Assembly (NCBI GenBank): GCA_901472505.1
Contig: LR590468.1
Coordinates: 2,579,501-2,643,500, forward strand
From: Proteus vulgaris
Lineage (GTDB): Bacteria > Pseudomonadota > Gammaproteobacteria > Enterobacterales > Enterobacteriaceae
Direction: 5' to 3'
Length of the DNA stretch: 64,000 bases
The position numbers and the translations under genes are program-made. The notes beneath the pieces are model-generated. The model saw only the letters and a list, made by a program, of their open reading frames with translations. It made no database searches and was not told where the DNA came from. Below, piece by piece: positions 40,582 to 49,873 of this stretch; the first letter of the stretch is position 1; each line of letters starts with the position of its first letter.

Positions 40582-41409
40582 CTAATGGTTTGTTGCTATT
40601 GCCTCACAAATTTGCTGTGCTGCATTAATAATACGCAGTGCAGGTCGGCTAAAACTGTCTTCATCAATAGCAATAACCGGTACAGTAAGCTGAGGTTGCC
40701 AAAATGCTCGTACTGTAGGTATTTGATCTGCCTTACCACTGAATATAATTAAATCAGGTTGCTTTGTAAGTACTTGCTCACGACTTACTTGAGGCCATGC
40801 CACAGGGCTATTAGCGAAGATATTTTCACCACCACAAAGTTCAGTAATATGGCTTTGTAATGTACTGTTTGATGTAGTAAATAACGGCTGCATCCCAAAT
40901 TGAATAAACACTTTTTTGTTGGGTTGATTCGATATAGTTGATGCATATTGTTGCTGTAACATTTGATATTTATGGCGTAATTGTTGGGCATTTTTTATTG
41001 CAATATCAGGATGATGGCTATAGCTGGAAAGAGTAATGAGATCGTCTGCGATTTCTTCAATACTTTGTGGATCAGAATAAATGATAGAAATACCCAAAGC
41101 TTTTAATTGATCTAATGGGCGTTGTGGATTACCGCCTTGCCATGCAATCACTAAATCAGGCTTTAATAATAGAATGCGTTCGATATTAATACCCTGCCAA
41201 TTGGCAACTTGTTCGATACTTTTGGCATCCTCTGGATAATCGGAGTAAGCACTAACTCCGACAATATTATCCCCCATCCCTGCGGCATAAGCCATTTCAG
41301 TGGCTGATGGTGATAGCGTAATAACGCGATCTGCAGGCGTGATAGCAATAGCAAGGTTTAGCCAAAATAATGAACAGAGTAATAATCCAAGATTGATAAG
41401 TAAACGCAT
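40582..41409 (-). CDS. btuF: Vitamin B12 periplasmic binding protein
   Basis: Periplasmic cobalamin-binding protein feeding BtuCD. 275 residues with a signal peptide ([22 protein letters not shown]). Mature part has [40 protein letters not shown] and [17 protein letters not shown], matching the class III binding-protein fold with a single linking helix. It follows mtnN on the same strand as in E. coli. Confidence 0.93.
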   Translation of the reverse strand: MRLLINLGLLLCSLFWLNLAIAITPADRVITLSPSATEMAYAAGMGDNIVGVSAYSDYPEDAKSIEQVANWQGINIERILLLKPDLVIAWQGGNPQRPLDQLKALGISIIYSDPQSIEEIADDLITLSSYSHHPDIAIKNAQQLRHKYQMLQQQYASTISNQPNKKVFIQFGMQPLFTTSNSTLQSHITELCGGENIFANSPVAWPQVSREQVLTKQPDLIIFSGKADQIPTVRAFWQPQLTVPVIAIDEDSFSRPALRIINAAQQICEAIATNH

Positions 41410-41427
41410 TGCTTTTCCAATAATAAA

Positions 41428-41483
41428 AAATACCCACCTATTTTTTATCTTAGAATAAACAAAAAAATAAAGGTGGGGTATTG
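41428..41483. repeat. Long inverted repeat between mtnN and btuF
   Basis: AATACCCACCTATTTTTT on the left pairs with AAAAAAATAAAGGTGGGGTATT on the right (one or two bulged bases), forming a long hairpin with a central loop of about 15 bases. On the minus strand it could act as an attenuator between mtnN and btuF. Confidence 0.55.
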
Positions 41484-41514
41484 ATAAAACGATATTAGGA
41501 TTATCTCGACTTAA

Positions 41515-42210
41515 TTAGTCTTTTAATTTATCCAACATCGCGGTCACCATTAAACTTGATTGTTCTGCGGCAACAGATAAAAATTCATCAAAGCTTAAAT
41601 GCGATTCTTTATCAGCTACATCAGAAATAGCGCGAACTACAACGAATGGTGTGTCGAACTGATGGCAAACATGACCAATCGCGGTGGATTCCATTTCTAC
41701 GGCAGCAACATCTGGGAATGTACGTCGAATGCGCGCTAAAGGCTCTGCACCATTAATAAAGGCATCACCACTACAAATTAAACCACGAACAGCATTTAAT
41801 TTTAGCGACTCAATACACTCTTCTGCGATGCTAATAAGTTTAGGATCTGCAATAAAAGCAGGCGGACATTGTGCCATTTGACCTGGTTCATAACCAAACG
41901 CAGTCACATCTGCATCGTGATAGCGAACTTCTGTTGAAACAACGATATCACCGACATTTAATCTTGAGTCTAAGCCACCCGCAGAGCCAGTATTGATAAC
42001 GACATCAGGGCGAAAATGCTCAAGCAATAAGGTTGTACCAATCGCAGCCGCAACTTTACCAATACCTGATTTTAATAATGCAACATCAACACCGTTGATT
42101 GTGCCTGTATAGATTTCACAACCGCCACGAGATAAGATTTGGCAATCTTCAATTTTCTCACGCAGAAGTGTGACTTCTTGCTCCATTGCACCTATTACGC
42201 CAACTCTCAT
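41515..42210 (-). CDS. mtnN: 5'-methylthioadenosine/S-adenosylhomocysteine nucleosidase
   Basis: Cleaves MTA and SAH, supporting methionine recycling and autoinducer-2 formation. 231 residues. [17 protein letters not shown] at the start, [32 protein letters not shown] in the middle, and [15 protein letters not shown] with catalytic Glu/Asp residues ([16 protein letters not shown]) near the end. Divergent from dgt. Confidence 0.96.
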   Translation of the reverse strand: MRVGVIGAMEQEVTLLREKIEDCQILSRGGCEIYTGTINGVDVALLKSGIGKVAAAIGTTLLLEHFRPDVVINTGSAGGLDSRLNVGDIVVSTEVRYHDADVTAFGYEPGQMAQCPPAFIADPKLISIAEECIESLKLNAVRGLICSGDAFINGAEPLARIRRTFPDVAAVEMESTAIGHVCHQFDTPFVVVRAISDVADKESHLSFDEFLSVAAEQSSLMVTAMLDKLKD

Positions 42211-42325
42211 TGTGTCATACTCACTTGTAGGTTAATAATAAATAGAGTTTAACATCTATCGGAAAAACACGATATAACACAAAGAATAGAGAATTCGTTT
42301 CATCGAAACCAGAAAGAGGACAGAA

Positions 42326-43836
42326 ATGATCGATTTTAAGCTGAAGTTAAATTATCAACGCAAATATAACAGCAGTGATATCGATATTAACGATGAAATA
42401 CAGGTTTCTCGTCAATTTGAAAGTGATCGTGGCCGCATTATTAACTCAGCTGCCATTCGACGTTTACAACAAAAAACACAAGTCTTTCCTTTAGAGCAAA
42501 ATTCAGCAGTCCGTAGCCGTCTTACTCACTCTCTTGAAGTTCAGCAAATTGGTCGTTATATCGCTAAGCAAATTATCGGTGAATTAAAAAAGCAAAATAA
42601 GCTGGAAGTGTATGGCTTAATTGATCGCATCGATAGCCTTGAAAGTTTAATTGAGATGGCGTGCTTAATGCACGATATTGGTAATCCACCTTTTGGGCAT
42701 TTTGGTGAAGCTGCTATTAAGCATTGGTTTGAAAAAGTATTATCACCAGAGGCGACAGCAGAATTCGATAGTTGCCCGTTTATCCCAATGCAGTATTCAG
42801 CAAAAGTGCAATTAAATGAATTACGACAAATTTTACGCCAAGATTTATGCCAATTTGAAGGCAATGCTCAAGCTATTCGAATGGCGCATCATCTTCTTAA
42901 ATTGAATTTAACCTATGCTCAAATTGGCTGTGTATTAAAATATATACTCGTCCTGCTTATTGGCAAGGAGAAATCCCCAAAGAATATAGCTATTTAATGA
43001 AAAAACCGGGGTATTACTGGTCTGAATTAGCTTTCGTAAAAGAAGTGCAAGAAAAATTAGATATGGATGAATTTTGTCGCTTTCCTCTCACATATATTAT
43101 GGAAGCTGCCGACGATATCTCATATTGCATTGCAGATTTAGATGATGCGGTAGAAAAGGGGATTTTTGATATTAATCGTCTGGTTCATTTATTACGTGAT
43201 GCGTGGCGTGAAAATGGTGATGTAACTGAAGGTGATTTATTCGATATAACCGTTAATCGAGCTTATAAAAAAGTCGACCAAAATGAAGCAAAACGCAGTA
43301 TGCAAGATCAGTTTTTTATGTACTTGCGAGTTTATATTACAGGAAAGTTAGTCCCTTATACCGCACATCGTTTTATAAAAAATCTTCCTCAAGTTTATGA
43401 GGGACGTTTTAATCATGCTTTGTTGGAAGGAAATAGTGCTGAACATCGTTTATTGACGACATTAAAAAATGTGGCTAAGAAATGGGTATTTAGCCACCCT
43501 GAAGTAGAAGAGCTAGAAATGAAAGGGTATCGCGTGATCAGTGGATTACTCGATATCTATAAACCTTTATTGTTATTATCAACTGAAGATTTTTTAAGAT
43601 TGCATAAATATAATGAACATCCTAAATATGTTATTGAGACGCGTTTATATCATAAGCTTTCTGTTAAACATAAACTGGCATATAACGAAATGTTAGAAAA
43701 GCTAAATGATATAAATACGGAAAGAGGTAAAATCTTAGAGTTTTATTATCGGACAAGATTAATTCAAGATTATATCAGTGGAATGACTGATCATTATGCT
43801 TATGAAGAATATAGAAAATTAATGGTTTGTGATTGA
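42326..43836 (+). CDS. dgt: dGTP triphosphohydrolase (frame interrupted once)
   Basis: HD-domain enzyme hydrolysing dGTP to deoxyguanosine and tripolyphosphate. [18 protein letters not shown] and [15 protein letters not shown] provide the HD metal ligands; [17 protein letters not shown] follows. The frame shifts at TATATACTCG (42941-42950), where two extra bases (one TA unit) separate LKY from [27 protein letters not shown]. The C-terminal half ([46 protein letters not shown] end) matches E. coli Dgt. Corrected length about 503 aa. RBS AGAGGA upstream of the ATG. Confidence 0.92.
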
Positions 43837-44225
43837 TTTGTAATCATTAAGAGAAAAGCTATCTAATTGATTGGTGTTAACTTTTAGAATTTTCCTAGTG
43901 ATAATAAAGATTTATTAAAATAACAGAAAATAGATGTTATTAATTGTAAATATATTCAATATAAAAGTTATATATAATATTTGTTAGTTATAGAACAATA
44001 TAAAATTCATAAAACGAGTGCCTTAGGTTGTTATCATTAAAAGATTTCTCAAATTAACAAAAATATTGCTTATATCAGTTAAGTAAATAACTTGTTCGAT
44101 GTTATACTCTTCCCATGTTTTCTTTTGAAATGCATAGTCATTCATGTCACGCTGAAAAACGTACAGCGTATTCTAAAACGGCGTCATTTCACTGTTAATC
44201 TGTTATTGATACTTAATTTAATACT
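43837..44225. other. Intergenic region dgt-rlmD
   Basis: 389 A+T-rich bases with no credible gene. A TATACT box (about 44104-44109) is a candidate -10 element for rlmD. E. coli has degP after dgt and the divergent barA next to rlmD, so this spacer is a junction between segments that are far apart in E. coli. Confidence 0.5.
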
Positions 44226-45551
44226 ATGGTGCAGTTTTATTCCCCTAAAAAACGCCCTGTGAAAAAACAGGCAACAACGTTGGAAGTGACCGCCAGCGCA
44301 CTAGATGCAAATGGTCAAGGTATTGCTCATGTTGAGGGCAAAACGATTTTTGTCAAAGGATTACTCCCACAAGAAACTGCTCGAATTCGTTTAACAGAAG
44401 AAAAGCGCCAGTTTGCGAAAGGTGAGGTTATTAAGCGTTTAACGACCAGTGAACAACGTATCACACCTTATTGTGAGTATTATGCGCGCTGTGGTGGTTG
44501 TCAGCAGCAACATGTGCCAATTACATTACAACGAACAACAAAAGCGAGTGTGTTATCGCACCTTATTAAGCGTGAAACCGGTGTCCTGATTTCAGCTGAG
44601 CCTGTGATTGCAGGCTCTGAATATGGTTATCGTCGTAGAGCAAGATTGGGATTACGCTATCAACCTGAAAAAGGGTTGGTAATGGGCTTTCGGCAAGAGC
44701 GCTCGAACGACTTGGTAATGATAAAAAAATGCCCTGTGTTAAAACCACAGCTAAATGATTTATTAACACCTCTTTGGGAGTGCCTCAAGCAGTTATCAGC
44801 AGTGCGTGATTTAGGGCATGTTGAAATGGTGCTCGCTGATAATGGGCCGTTAGTGATTTTACGCCATTTATCACCATTGCCAGAGTGTGATAAACAGAGT
44901 TTGCGTGATTTCTCTCAAACTCATCAAGTTACGATGTATCTTGCAGGTGATAATAGCGAGATAGCACGATTAACTTCAATTGAGAAGGAACCCTTCTATC
45001 AAATAGAAGGTCTTAATTTACGTTTTGCACCCACTGATTTTATTCAAGTGAATGATGAAATAAATCCTAAGATGGTTGCTCAAGCCATTGAGTGGCTTGA
45101 TTTATCACTAGAAGATCGCGTATTAGATCTGTTTTGTGGTATGGGGAATTTTACTTTACCTATCGCGAAACGTGTTAGTGAAGTAGTGGGTATCGAAGGT
45201 GTGCCCGCATTAGTTGAAATGGCGAAACAGAATGCAAAACTAAACCAATTAGGTAATGCGCATTTTTGGCATGCAGATTTATCGGCTGATTTTTCTGCGA
45301 TGTCGTGGTCGAAAGAAGGATTTAACAAAGTGTTGTTAGATCCAGCAAGAGCAGGGGCTTTGGAGGTAATGTCACATATTGTGAAGTTATCCGCAGAAAA
45401 AATTGTGTATGTCTCCTGTAATCCGACCACGTTAGCCAGAGATAGTAAGATATTATTAGATTCTGGATATCAGCTAACCGGTTTAAAAATGTTGGATATG
45501 TTTCCACAAACGGGTCATCTGGAATCAATGGCACTATTTAGTCGAAAATAA
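44226..45551 (+). CDS. rlmD: 23S rRNA (uracil(1939)-C(5))-methyltransferase
   Basis: SAM-dependent RNA methyltransferase with an Fe-S cluster. 441 residues. N-terminal TRAM domain ([20 protein letters not shown]). Cluster ligands C83, C89, C92 ([10 protein letters not shown]) and C169 (KKCPVL). SAM site [16 protein letters not shown], and catalytic cysteine in [13 protein letters not shown]. Followed 54 bases later by relA, as in E. coli. Confidence 0.95.
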   Translation: MVQFYSPKKRPVKKQATTLEVTASALDANGQGIAHVEGKTIFVKGLLPQETARIRLTEEKRQFAKGEVIKRLTTSEQRITPYCEYYARCGGCQQQHVPITLQRTTKASVLSHLIKRETGVLISAEPVIAGSEYGYRRRARLGLRYQPEKGLVMGFRQERSNDLVMIKKCPVLKPQLNDLLTPLWECLKQLSAVRDLGHVEMVLADNGPLVILRHLSPLPECDKQSLRDFSQTHQVTMYLAGDNSEIARLTSIEKEPFYQIEGLNLRFAPTDFIQVNDEINPKMVAQAIEWLDLSLEDRVLDLFCGMGNFTLPIAKRVSEVVGIEGVPALVEMAKQNAKLNQLGNAHFWHADLSADFSAMSWSKEGFNKVLLDPARAGALEVMSHIVKLSAEKIVYVSCNPTTLARDSKILLDSGYQLTGLKMLDMFPQTGHLESMALFSRK

Positions 45552-45605
45552 ACAGTTAGCCAGTAATAAGTCGCAAATAAGATTTATACCGTGTAGGGAG
45601 AGAAT

Positions 45606-47843
45606 ATGGTTGCAGTAAGAAGTGCTCACTTAACACCTGCAGGCGAGTTTGCTGTTGATAAATGGGTCAACAGTTTGAACTTAACCCATGCCAATGCAGG
45701 TAGTGAAATCATGCAAGCCTGGGAATACTGCCATCGTACTGTTCAAGGGCGTGAAGATGCCGAACTGTTATTGTGGCGTGGTATTGAAATGGTTGAGCTT
45801 CTTTCGACACTAAGCATGGATAAAGACAGCATGAGGGCAGCGCTCCTTTTCCCGCTTGCTGAAGAAAATCTTATTGATCAGGAAGTCGTTACTGAACATT
45901 TTGGCGATGCTATTTGGAGCTTAGTGCGAGGTGTTATGGAAATGGATGCCATACGCCAATTAAAAGCGACACATACCAATGAAACAAGTTCGGTTCAGGT
46001 GGATAATGTACGTCGTATGTTGTTATCCATGGTGGAAGATTTCCGTTGTGTGGTCATCAAACTTTCAGAGCGTATTGCCCATTTACGTGAAGTGAAAGAT
46101 GCCACAGAAGATGAGCGCGTACTGGCGGCCAAAGAGTGTTTTAATATTTACGCGCCATTAGCCAACCGATTGGGTATTGGCCAATTAAAATGGGAATTAG
46201 AAGATTTTTGTTTCCGTTATCTTCATCCTGATGAATACAAAAAAATAGCAAGCTTGCTTCATGAGCGCCGTATTGATCGCGAACAGTACATTGATAATTT
46301 TGTCAGTACAGTACGCGGTTATATGAAGGAAGAGAATGTCGATGTAGATATCTATGGACGTCCCAAACACATCTATAGTATTTGGCGTAAAATGAAGAAA
46401 AAGAATCTCGCATTTGATGAGTTATTTGATGTGAGAGCGGTACGTATCGTCGTTGAACGGCTTCAAGACTGCTATGCGGCATTAGGGATTGTGCATACTC
46501 ATTTCCGCCATTTGCCTGATGAATTTGATGATTATGTTGCAAATCCAAAACCTAATGGCTATCAATCTATTCATACCGTTGTGTTAGGGCCTGAAGGCAA
46601 AACGGTTGAGATCCAAATTCGTACTCGCCAAATGCATGAAGATGCAGAATTGGGTGTGGCTGCGCACTGGAAATATAAAGAAGGTGCAACTGGCGCTGCG
46701 ACGAAAGGCGGTACAGGCAGTTATGAAAACCGTATTGCATGGTTACGTAAACTGATTGCATGGCAAGAGGAGATGGCAGATTCTGGCGAAATGTTGGATG
46801 AAGTCCGTAGCCAAGTCTTTGATGATAGGGTTTACGTCTTTACACCAAAAGGTGATGTAGTTGATTTACCAGCAGGCTCAACACCACTTGATTTTGCTTA
46901 TCATATTCATAGTGATGTAGGGCACCGCTGTATTGGGGCGAAAATTGGTGGACGTATTGTGCCATTTAGCTATCAGTTACAGATGGGCGATCAAATTGAA
47001 ATCATCACGCAAAAACATCCTAACCCAAGTCGCGATTGGTTAAATCCTAACTTAGGTTATGTCACCACAAGTCGTGGGCGTGCGAAAATTCACAATTGGT
47101 TCCGTAAGCAAGATCGCGATAAAAATATTCTTGCGGGGCGTCAGATTTTAGATAACGAATTGGCACATATGGATATCAACATGAAAGAAGCAGAAAAACT
47201 GCTGATTGCGCGTTATAACGTGCATAGTGTTGATGAAGTATTAGCTGGTATTGGTGTCGGTGATATCAGAATTAACCAGTTAGTGAACTTTATTCAAAGT
47301 AAATTAAATAAAGCCACTGCGGAAGATGAAGATAAAGAAGCATTACGGACACTAGAGAGTAAAACACCAGCACCAAGAAACACAGGCTCAGGGAGTAGTA
47401 TTGTTGTCGAAGGTGTGGGTAACTTAATGCACCATATAGCACGCTGTTGCCAACCTATTCCAGGTGACAATATTGTTGGTTTTATTACTAAAGGACGAGG
47501 TATTTCGATTCACCGAGCAGACTGTGAGCAACTTGCTGAACTGCTTTCTCATGCACCAGAACGTATCGTTGATGCTGTATGGGGAGAAAATTACTCTAGT
47601 GGTTATTCATTAGTCGTTCGTGTTGTTGCTAATGATCGAAGTGGATTATTGCGCGATATCACCACTATTTTAGCGAATGAAAAAGTTAATGTACTAGGCG
47701 TTAGTAGCCGTAGTGATGTGAAGCAACAAATTGCGACAATCGACATGAATATTGAGATTTATAATCTCCAAGTATTAGGTCGTATTTTGGCAAAACTTAA
47801 TCAGTTGCCTGATGTGATAGAAGCGAAACGCTTTTCTCACTAA
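45606..47843 (+). CDS. relA: GTP pyrophosphokinase RelA
   Basis: Ribosome-associated (p)ppGpp synthetase of the stringent response. 745 residues. The N-terminal pseudo-hydrolase domain lacks the intact HD motif. Synthetase domain has YGRPKHIYSIWRKMKKK, FDELFDVRAVRIVV and NPKPNGYQSIHT. TGS domain (VFTPKGDVVDLPAGSTPLDFAYHIH), then zinc-finger-like segment (MHHIARCCQPIPGDNIVGFI) and ACT domain at the end. The protein directly supplies the partner signal of DksA encoded elsewhere in the window. Strong terminator 18 bases after the stop. Confidence 0.97.
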   Translation: MVAVRSAHLTPAGEFAVDKWVNSLNLTHANAGSEIMQAWEYCHRTVQGREDAELLLWRGIEMVELLSTLSMDKDSMRAALLFPLAEENLIDQEVVTEHFGDAIWSLVRGVMEMDAIRQLKATHTNETSSVQVDNVRRMLLSMVEDFRCVVIKLSERIAHLREVKDATEDERVLAAKECFNIYAPLANRLGIGQLKWELEDFCFRYLHPDEYKKIASLLHERRIDREQYIDNFVSTVRGYMKEENVDVDIYGRPKHIYSIWRKMKKKNLAFDELFDVRAVRIVVERLQDCYAALGIVHTHFRHLPDEFDDYVANPKPNGYQSIHTVVLGPEGKTVEIQIRTRQMHEDAELGVAAHWKYKEGATGAATKGGTGSYENRIAWLRKLIAWQEEMADSGEMLDEVRSQVFDDRVYVFTPKGDVVDLPAGSTPLDFAYHIHSDVGHRCIGAKIGGRIVPFSYQLQMGDQIEIITQKHPNPSRDWLNPNLGYVTTSRGRAKIHNWFRKQDRDKNILAGRQILDNELAHMDINMKEAEKLLIARYNVHSVDEVLAGIGVGDIRINQLVNFIQSKLNKATAEDEDKEALRTLESKTPAPRNTGSGSSIVVEGVGNLMHHIARCCQPIPGDNIVGFITKGRGISIHRADCEQLAELLSHAPERIVDAVWGENYSSGYSLVVRVVANDRSGLLRDITTILANEKVNVLGVSSRSDVKQQIATIDMNIEIYNLQVLGRILAKLNQLPDVIEAKRFSH

Positions 47844-47850
47844 AATATGA

Positions 47851-47901
47851 AAATGATAAGATGCCGAGACAGCTGTTCTCGGCATTTTTTTATCTAAAAA
47901 T
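47851..47901. repeat. 51-bp direct repeat, left copy (relA terminator)
   Basis: Identical at 50 of 51 positions to 49779-49829. The only difference is G versus A in the hairpin loop (47872 versus 49800). The repeat contains the whole terminator plus flanking bases on both sides. The two copies bracket the colicin-type cassette. Confidence 0.9.
47861..47891 (+). terminator. Terminator after relA (left copy)
   Basis: ATGCCGAGA / TCTCGGCAT stem with loop CAGCTGT, followed by a run of T. Confidence 0.9.
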
Positions 47902-47992
47902 CAGAAAAACTGTATATTTAGTTAGTAATTAAATTGTTATGGTTTATTTAAAATAAATATGGTTTTAAATAAAAGGGATCTAGTAGATAAAT

Positions 47993-48331
47993 ATGAAGAT
48001 AACTAAACAATATTATATTAAAAATATGTGTTGGGGGTGGTTTATTGGTGCTCTATTTTTATACTCTTGCTTAGAATATGAGTTGAAGTATGAAAGTCTG
48101 ATGTTGTTAATTAGTATTGCTGGTATTGGACTATATCCGTTGGCTAAATGGGGGATTGAATGTTTTTTTCTTCAATTTACTACCAAAGAATTTTGGAATC
48201 GAGGACTATTTTCAGATACAGCAGGTAAAGCTGGTGGCTTGGCTTTATATAGTTTCATTGTGTTTTTATTATCTATACCAATTACAATAATTTTTATATT
48301 ATTCGTGTTAGTGAAAAGGTTGCTTTTCTAA
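47993..48331 (+). CDS. Colicin E1-family immunity protein
   Basis: 112-residue membrane protein with about three transmembrane helices. The pattern resembles the colicin E1 immunity protein: N-terminal YYIKNM, YPLAKWGIECFFLQFTTKEFWNRG in the middle (E1 immunity has a comparable YSKYAIEYIAFNF-KKDFFERR segment), and a C-terminal GLALYSFIVFLLSIPITIIF helix. It sits in the inner membrane and would block the pore-forming domain of the adjacent toxin. It is convergent with that toxin gene, the arrangement typical of pore-forming (not nuclease) colicins. The stop codons are 23 bases apart. Confidence 0.8.
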   Translation: MKITKQYYIKNMCWGWFIGALFLYSCLEYELKYESLMLLISIAGIGLYPLAKWGIECFFLQFTTKEFWNRGLFSDTAGKAGGLALYSFIVFLLSIPITIIFILFVLVKRLLF

Positions 48332-48354
48332 ATAAACAACCTTTAAAGTATTAA

Positions 48355-49629
48355 TTAAATACCAATCAAATTATTGGTTTTTTCAATTAAGTCGTTATCA
48401 ATCAATGCTCCAATACTTGCTATGAGCAATCCATATCCTAATATCCCTATGGGACCACCTAGAAGCACACTAAATGTAAATCCTGCTACAGATGTAGCCA
48501 CCATTCCTGCAAATATAGTCTCAGCTTTAACAAAAAATGGACGCCAATTATCTGTCTCTGTTGCTTTTATTAACTCTATCCATAAATCTTTGACGTCAAG
48601 GGCTTTACTTACAAAAAACATACCTTTACTAAATTTTTTTAATTTTTGATTTATATCATCGAGTTTGATCGATTCCAATGCGGTTGCAATAGCTTTACGA
48701 TCTTTGGCATTAATTCTTCTATTGATATCCGCTTTGTATTTTTCGTAAGCTTTTAGCGCATCATCAACGTTACGGATGGTTTTTCCTCTGGTTTGTTGTG
48801 CTAAAGATTCCGCTAATTTCCTTGCTTTATCACCATAAGCATTAAACACTTCTTTATAAAAATCAGCCGTAAACTTTATTGAATCATGCAACAGCTTAAA
48901 TTCATCGTTTGTTTGTTCTTTTTTATTTGCTTGTTGAGCTAGAATATCAGCAATTTGGAAATTGCGATGTGTAAACGTCATATTATTATGGAAATCTTGG
49001 CATGCGGATTTAAAATTTTGATCTCTAATATATTTTTGCATCTCAGGAAAATTATTTATATTGTCTGCGCCTTTATCTGCATATAAGGCATGTAAGGCTA
49101 ATCGTACTGAGGGTAGCCAGCGGGAATATTCCCCAAATTTTTCACCTATATTTTGTAACATAGGGTCTGGATGAGGACTAAAATGAATATCAAAGAGAAA
49201 ACCATTTATATAGTTCATTTTTTGGTAAAACATTCTACTTAGATTCAGATCTGCTTCGAATATATGACCTATATTTTCATTATTTAATGGAATATTGTTT
49301 TCTTTCATATTCAATAATAGTAATGGAGAGCTTTCATTAAACTCGTTTGATCTGTGCATTAAAGCACGGCCATAAGGTCGCATTCTTAATGCTTTTTTTA
49401 ATGCTAATTCGGTTTTTTGTTTTAAGTAAGATTTACATTCATTTTTAAATGCTGGGCAATTTTTCTTTCCACAAACTGGGCATTCTTGGTTTTTATTCTG
49501 CATAAAAGCATTGCAAATAATATTTGTAGCTTGATTAAATGAAAAATTATTATTAAAAGCATACTCTGGAATATAAGCACTATGTGGAGTTACAGTTAAT
49601 GAACTAAATTGAATTACATTTTCACTCAT
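48355..49629 (-). CDS. Pore-forming colicin-type toxin with unusual N-terminus
   Basis: 424 residues. The C-terminal 180 residues (about 245-424) match the colicin E1 channel domain: LHDSIKFTADFYKEVFNAYGD, VDDALKAYEKYK, DRKAIATALESIK, ETDNWRPFFVKAE, then the hydrophobic hairpin at about 371-409 and a terminal EKTNNLIGI. It should depolarise the inner membrane of a target cell from the periplasmic side. The N-terminal 240 residues are not a standard colicin receptor/translocation region: no glycine-rich TolA/TonB box or long coiled coil is obvious. Instead there is a cysteine cluster C50, C53, C58, C65 (CPVCGKKNC) that looks metal-binding, and a conserved-looking segment around 115-225. Ribosome site AAAGGA upstream. 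No lysis gene and no obvious LexA box are present. Delivery by T6SS or another secretion route is possible but unproven. Confidence 0.85.
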   Translation of the reverse strand: MSENVIQFSSLTVTPHSAYIPEYAFNNNFSFNQATNIICNAFMQNKNQECPVCGKKNCPAFKNECKSYLKQKTELALKKALRMRPYGRALMHRSNEFNESSPLLLLNMKENNIPLNNENIGHIFEADLNLSRMFYQKMNYINGFLFDIHFSPHPDPMLQNIGEKFGEYSRWLPSVRLALHALYADKGADNINNFPEMQKYIRDQNFKSACQDFHNNMTFTHRNFQIADILAQQANKKEQTNDEFKLLHDSIKFTADFYKEVFNAYGDKARKLAESLAQQTRGKTIRNVDDALKAYEKYKADINRRINAKDRKAIATALESIKLDDINQKLKKFSKGMFFVSKALDVKDLWIELIKATETDNWRPFFVKAETIFAGMVATSVAGFTFSVLLGGPIGILGYGLLIASIGALIDNDLIEKTNNLIGI

Positions 49630-49778
49630 TTTATTAATCCTTTGATAAAAATGACGTATTTATATGGTGTTTAAGAGTGGATTTATAGCGAGGAGTATAT
49701 TTGTAAATAACAAATTCATAGTTCAATTTAAAATGTCATTATTCTTTCAAAAAAGTTATTTTTAAGATCTTGAGCTTG

Positions 49779-49829
49779 AAATGATAAGATGCCGAGACAA
49801 CTGTTCTCGGCATTTTTTTATCTAAAAAT
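49779..49829. repeat. 51-bp direct repeat, right copy
   Basis: Second copy of the relA-terminator segment at 47851-47901, one mismatch. It stands directly upstream of mazG. Confidence 0.9.
49789..49819 (+). terminator. Duplicated relA-type terminator (right copy)
   Basis: ATGCCGAGA / TCTCGGCAT stem with loop CAACTGT and a T run. It has no rightward gene before it (the toxin gene runs leftward), which fits duplication of the relA terminator during insertion of the cassette. Confidence 0.85.
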
Positions 49830-49873
49830 GTGTTAAACAGGATAACGCTCACTCTTATTTAAAAGGCTATGTG

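Noticed and set aside
49630..49780. LexA/SOS box upstream of the colicin-type toxin
   Set aside because: I searched for CTGT-N8-ACAG by eye and found only half sites, so no SOS operator is claimed.
47851..49829. Insertion sequence or transposon carrying the toxin cassette
   Set aside because: No transposase or integrase and no terminal inverted repeats are visible; only the duplicated terminator frames the cassette.
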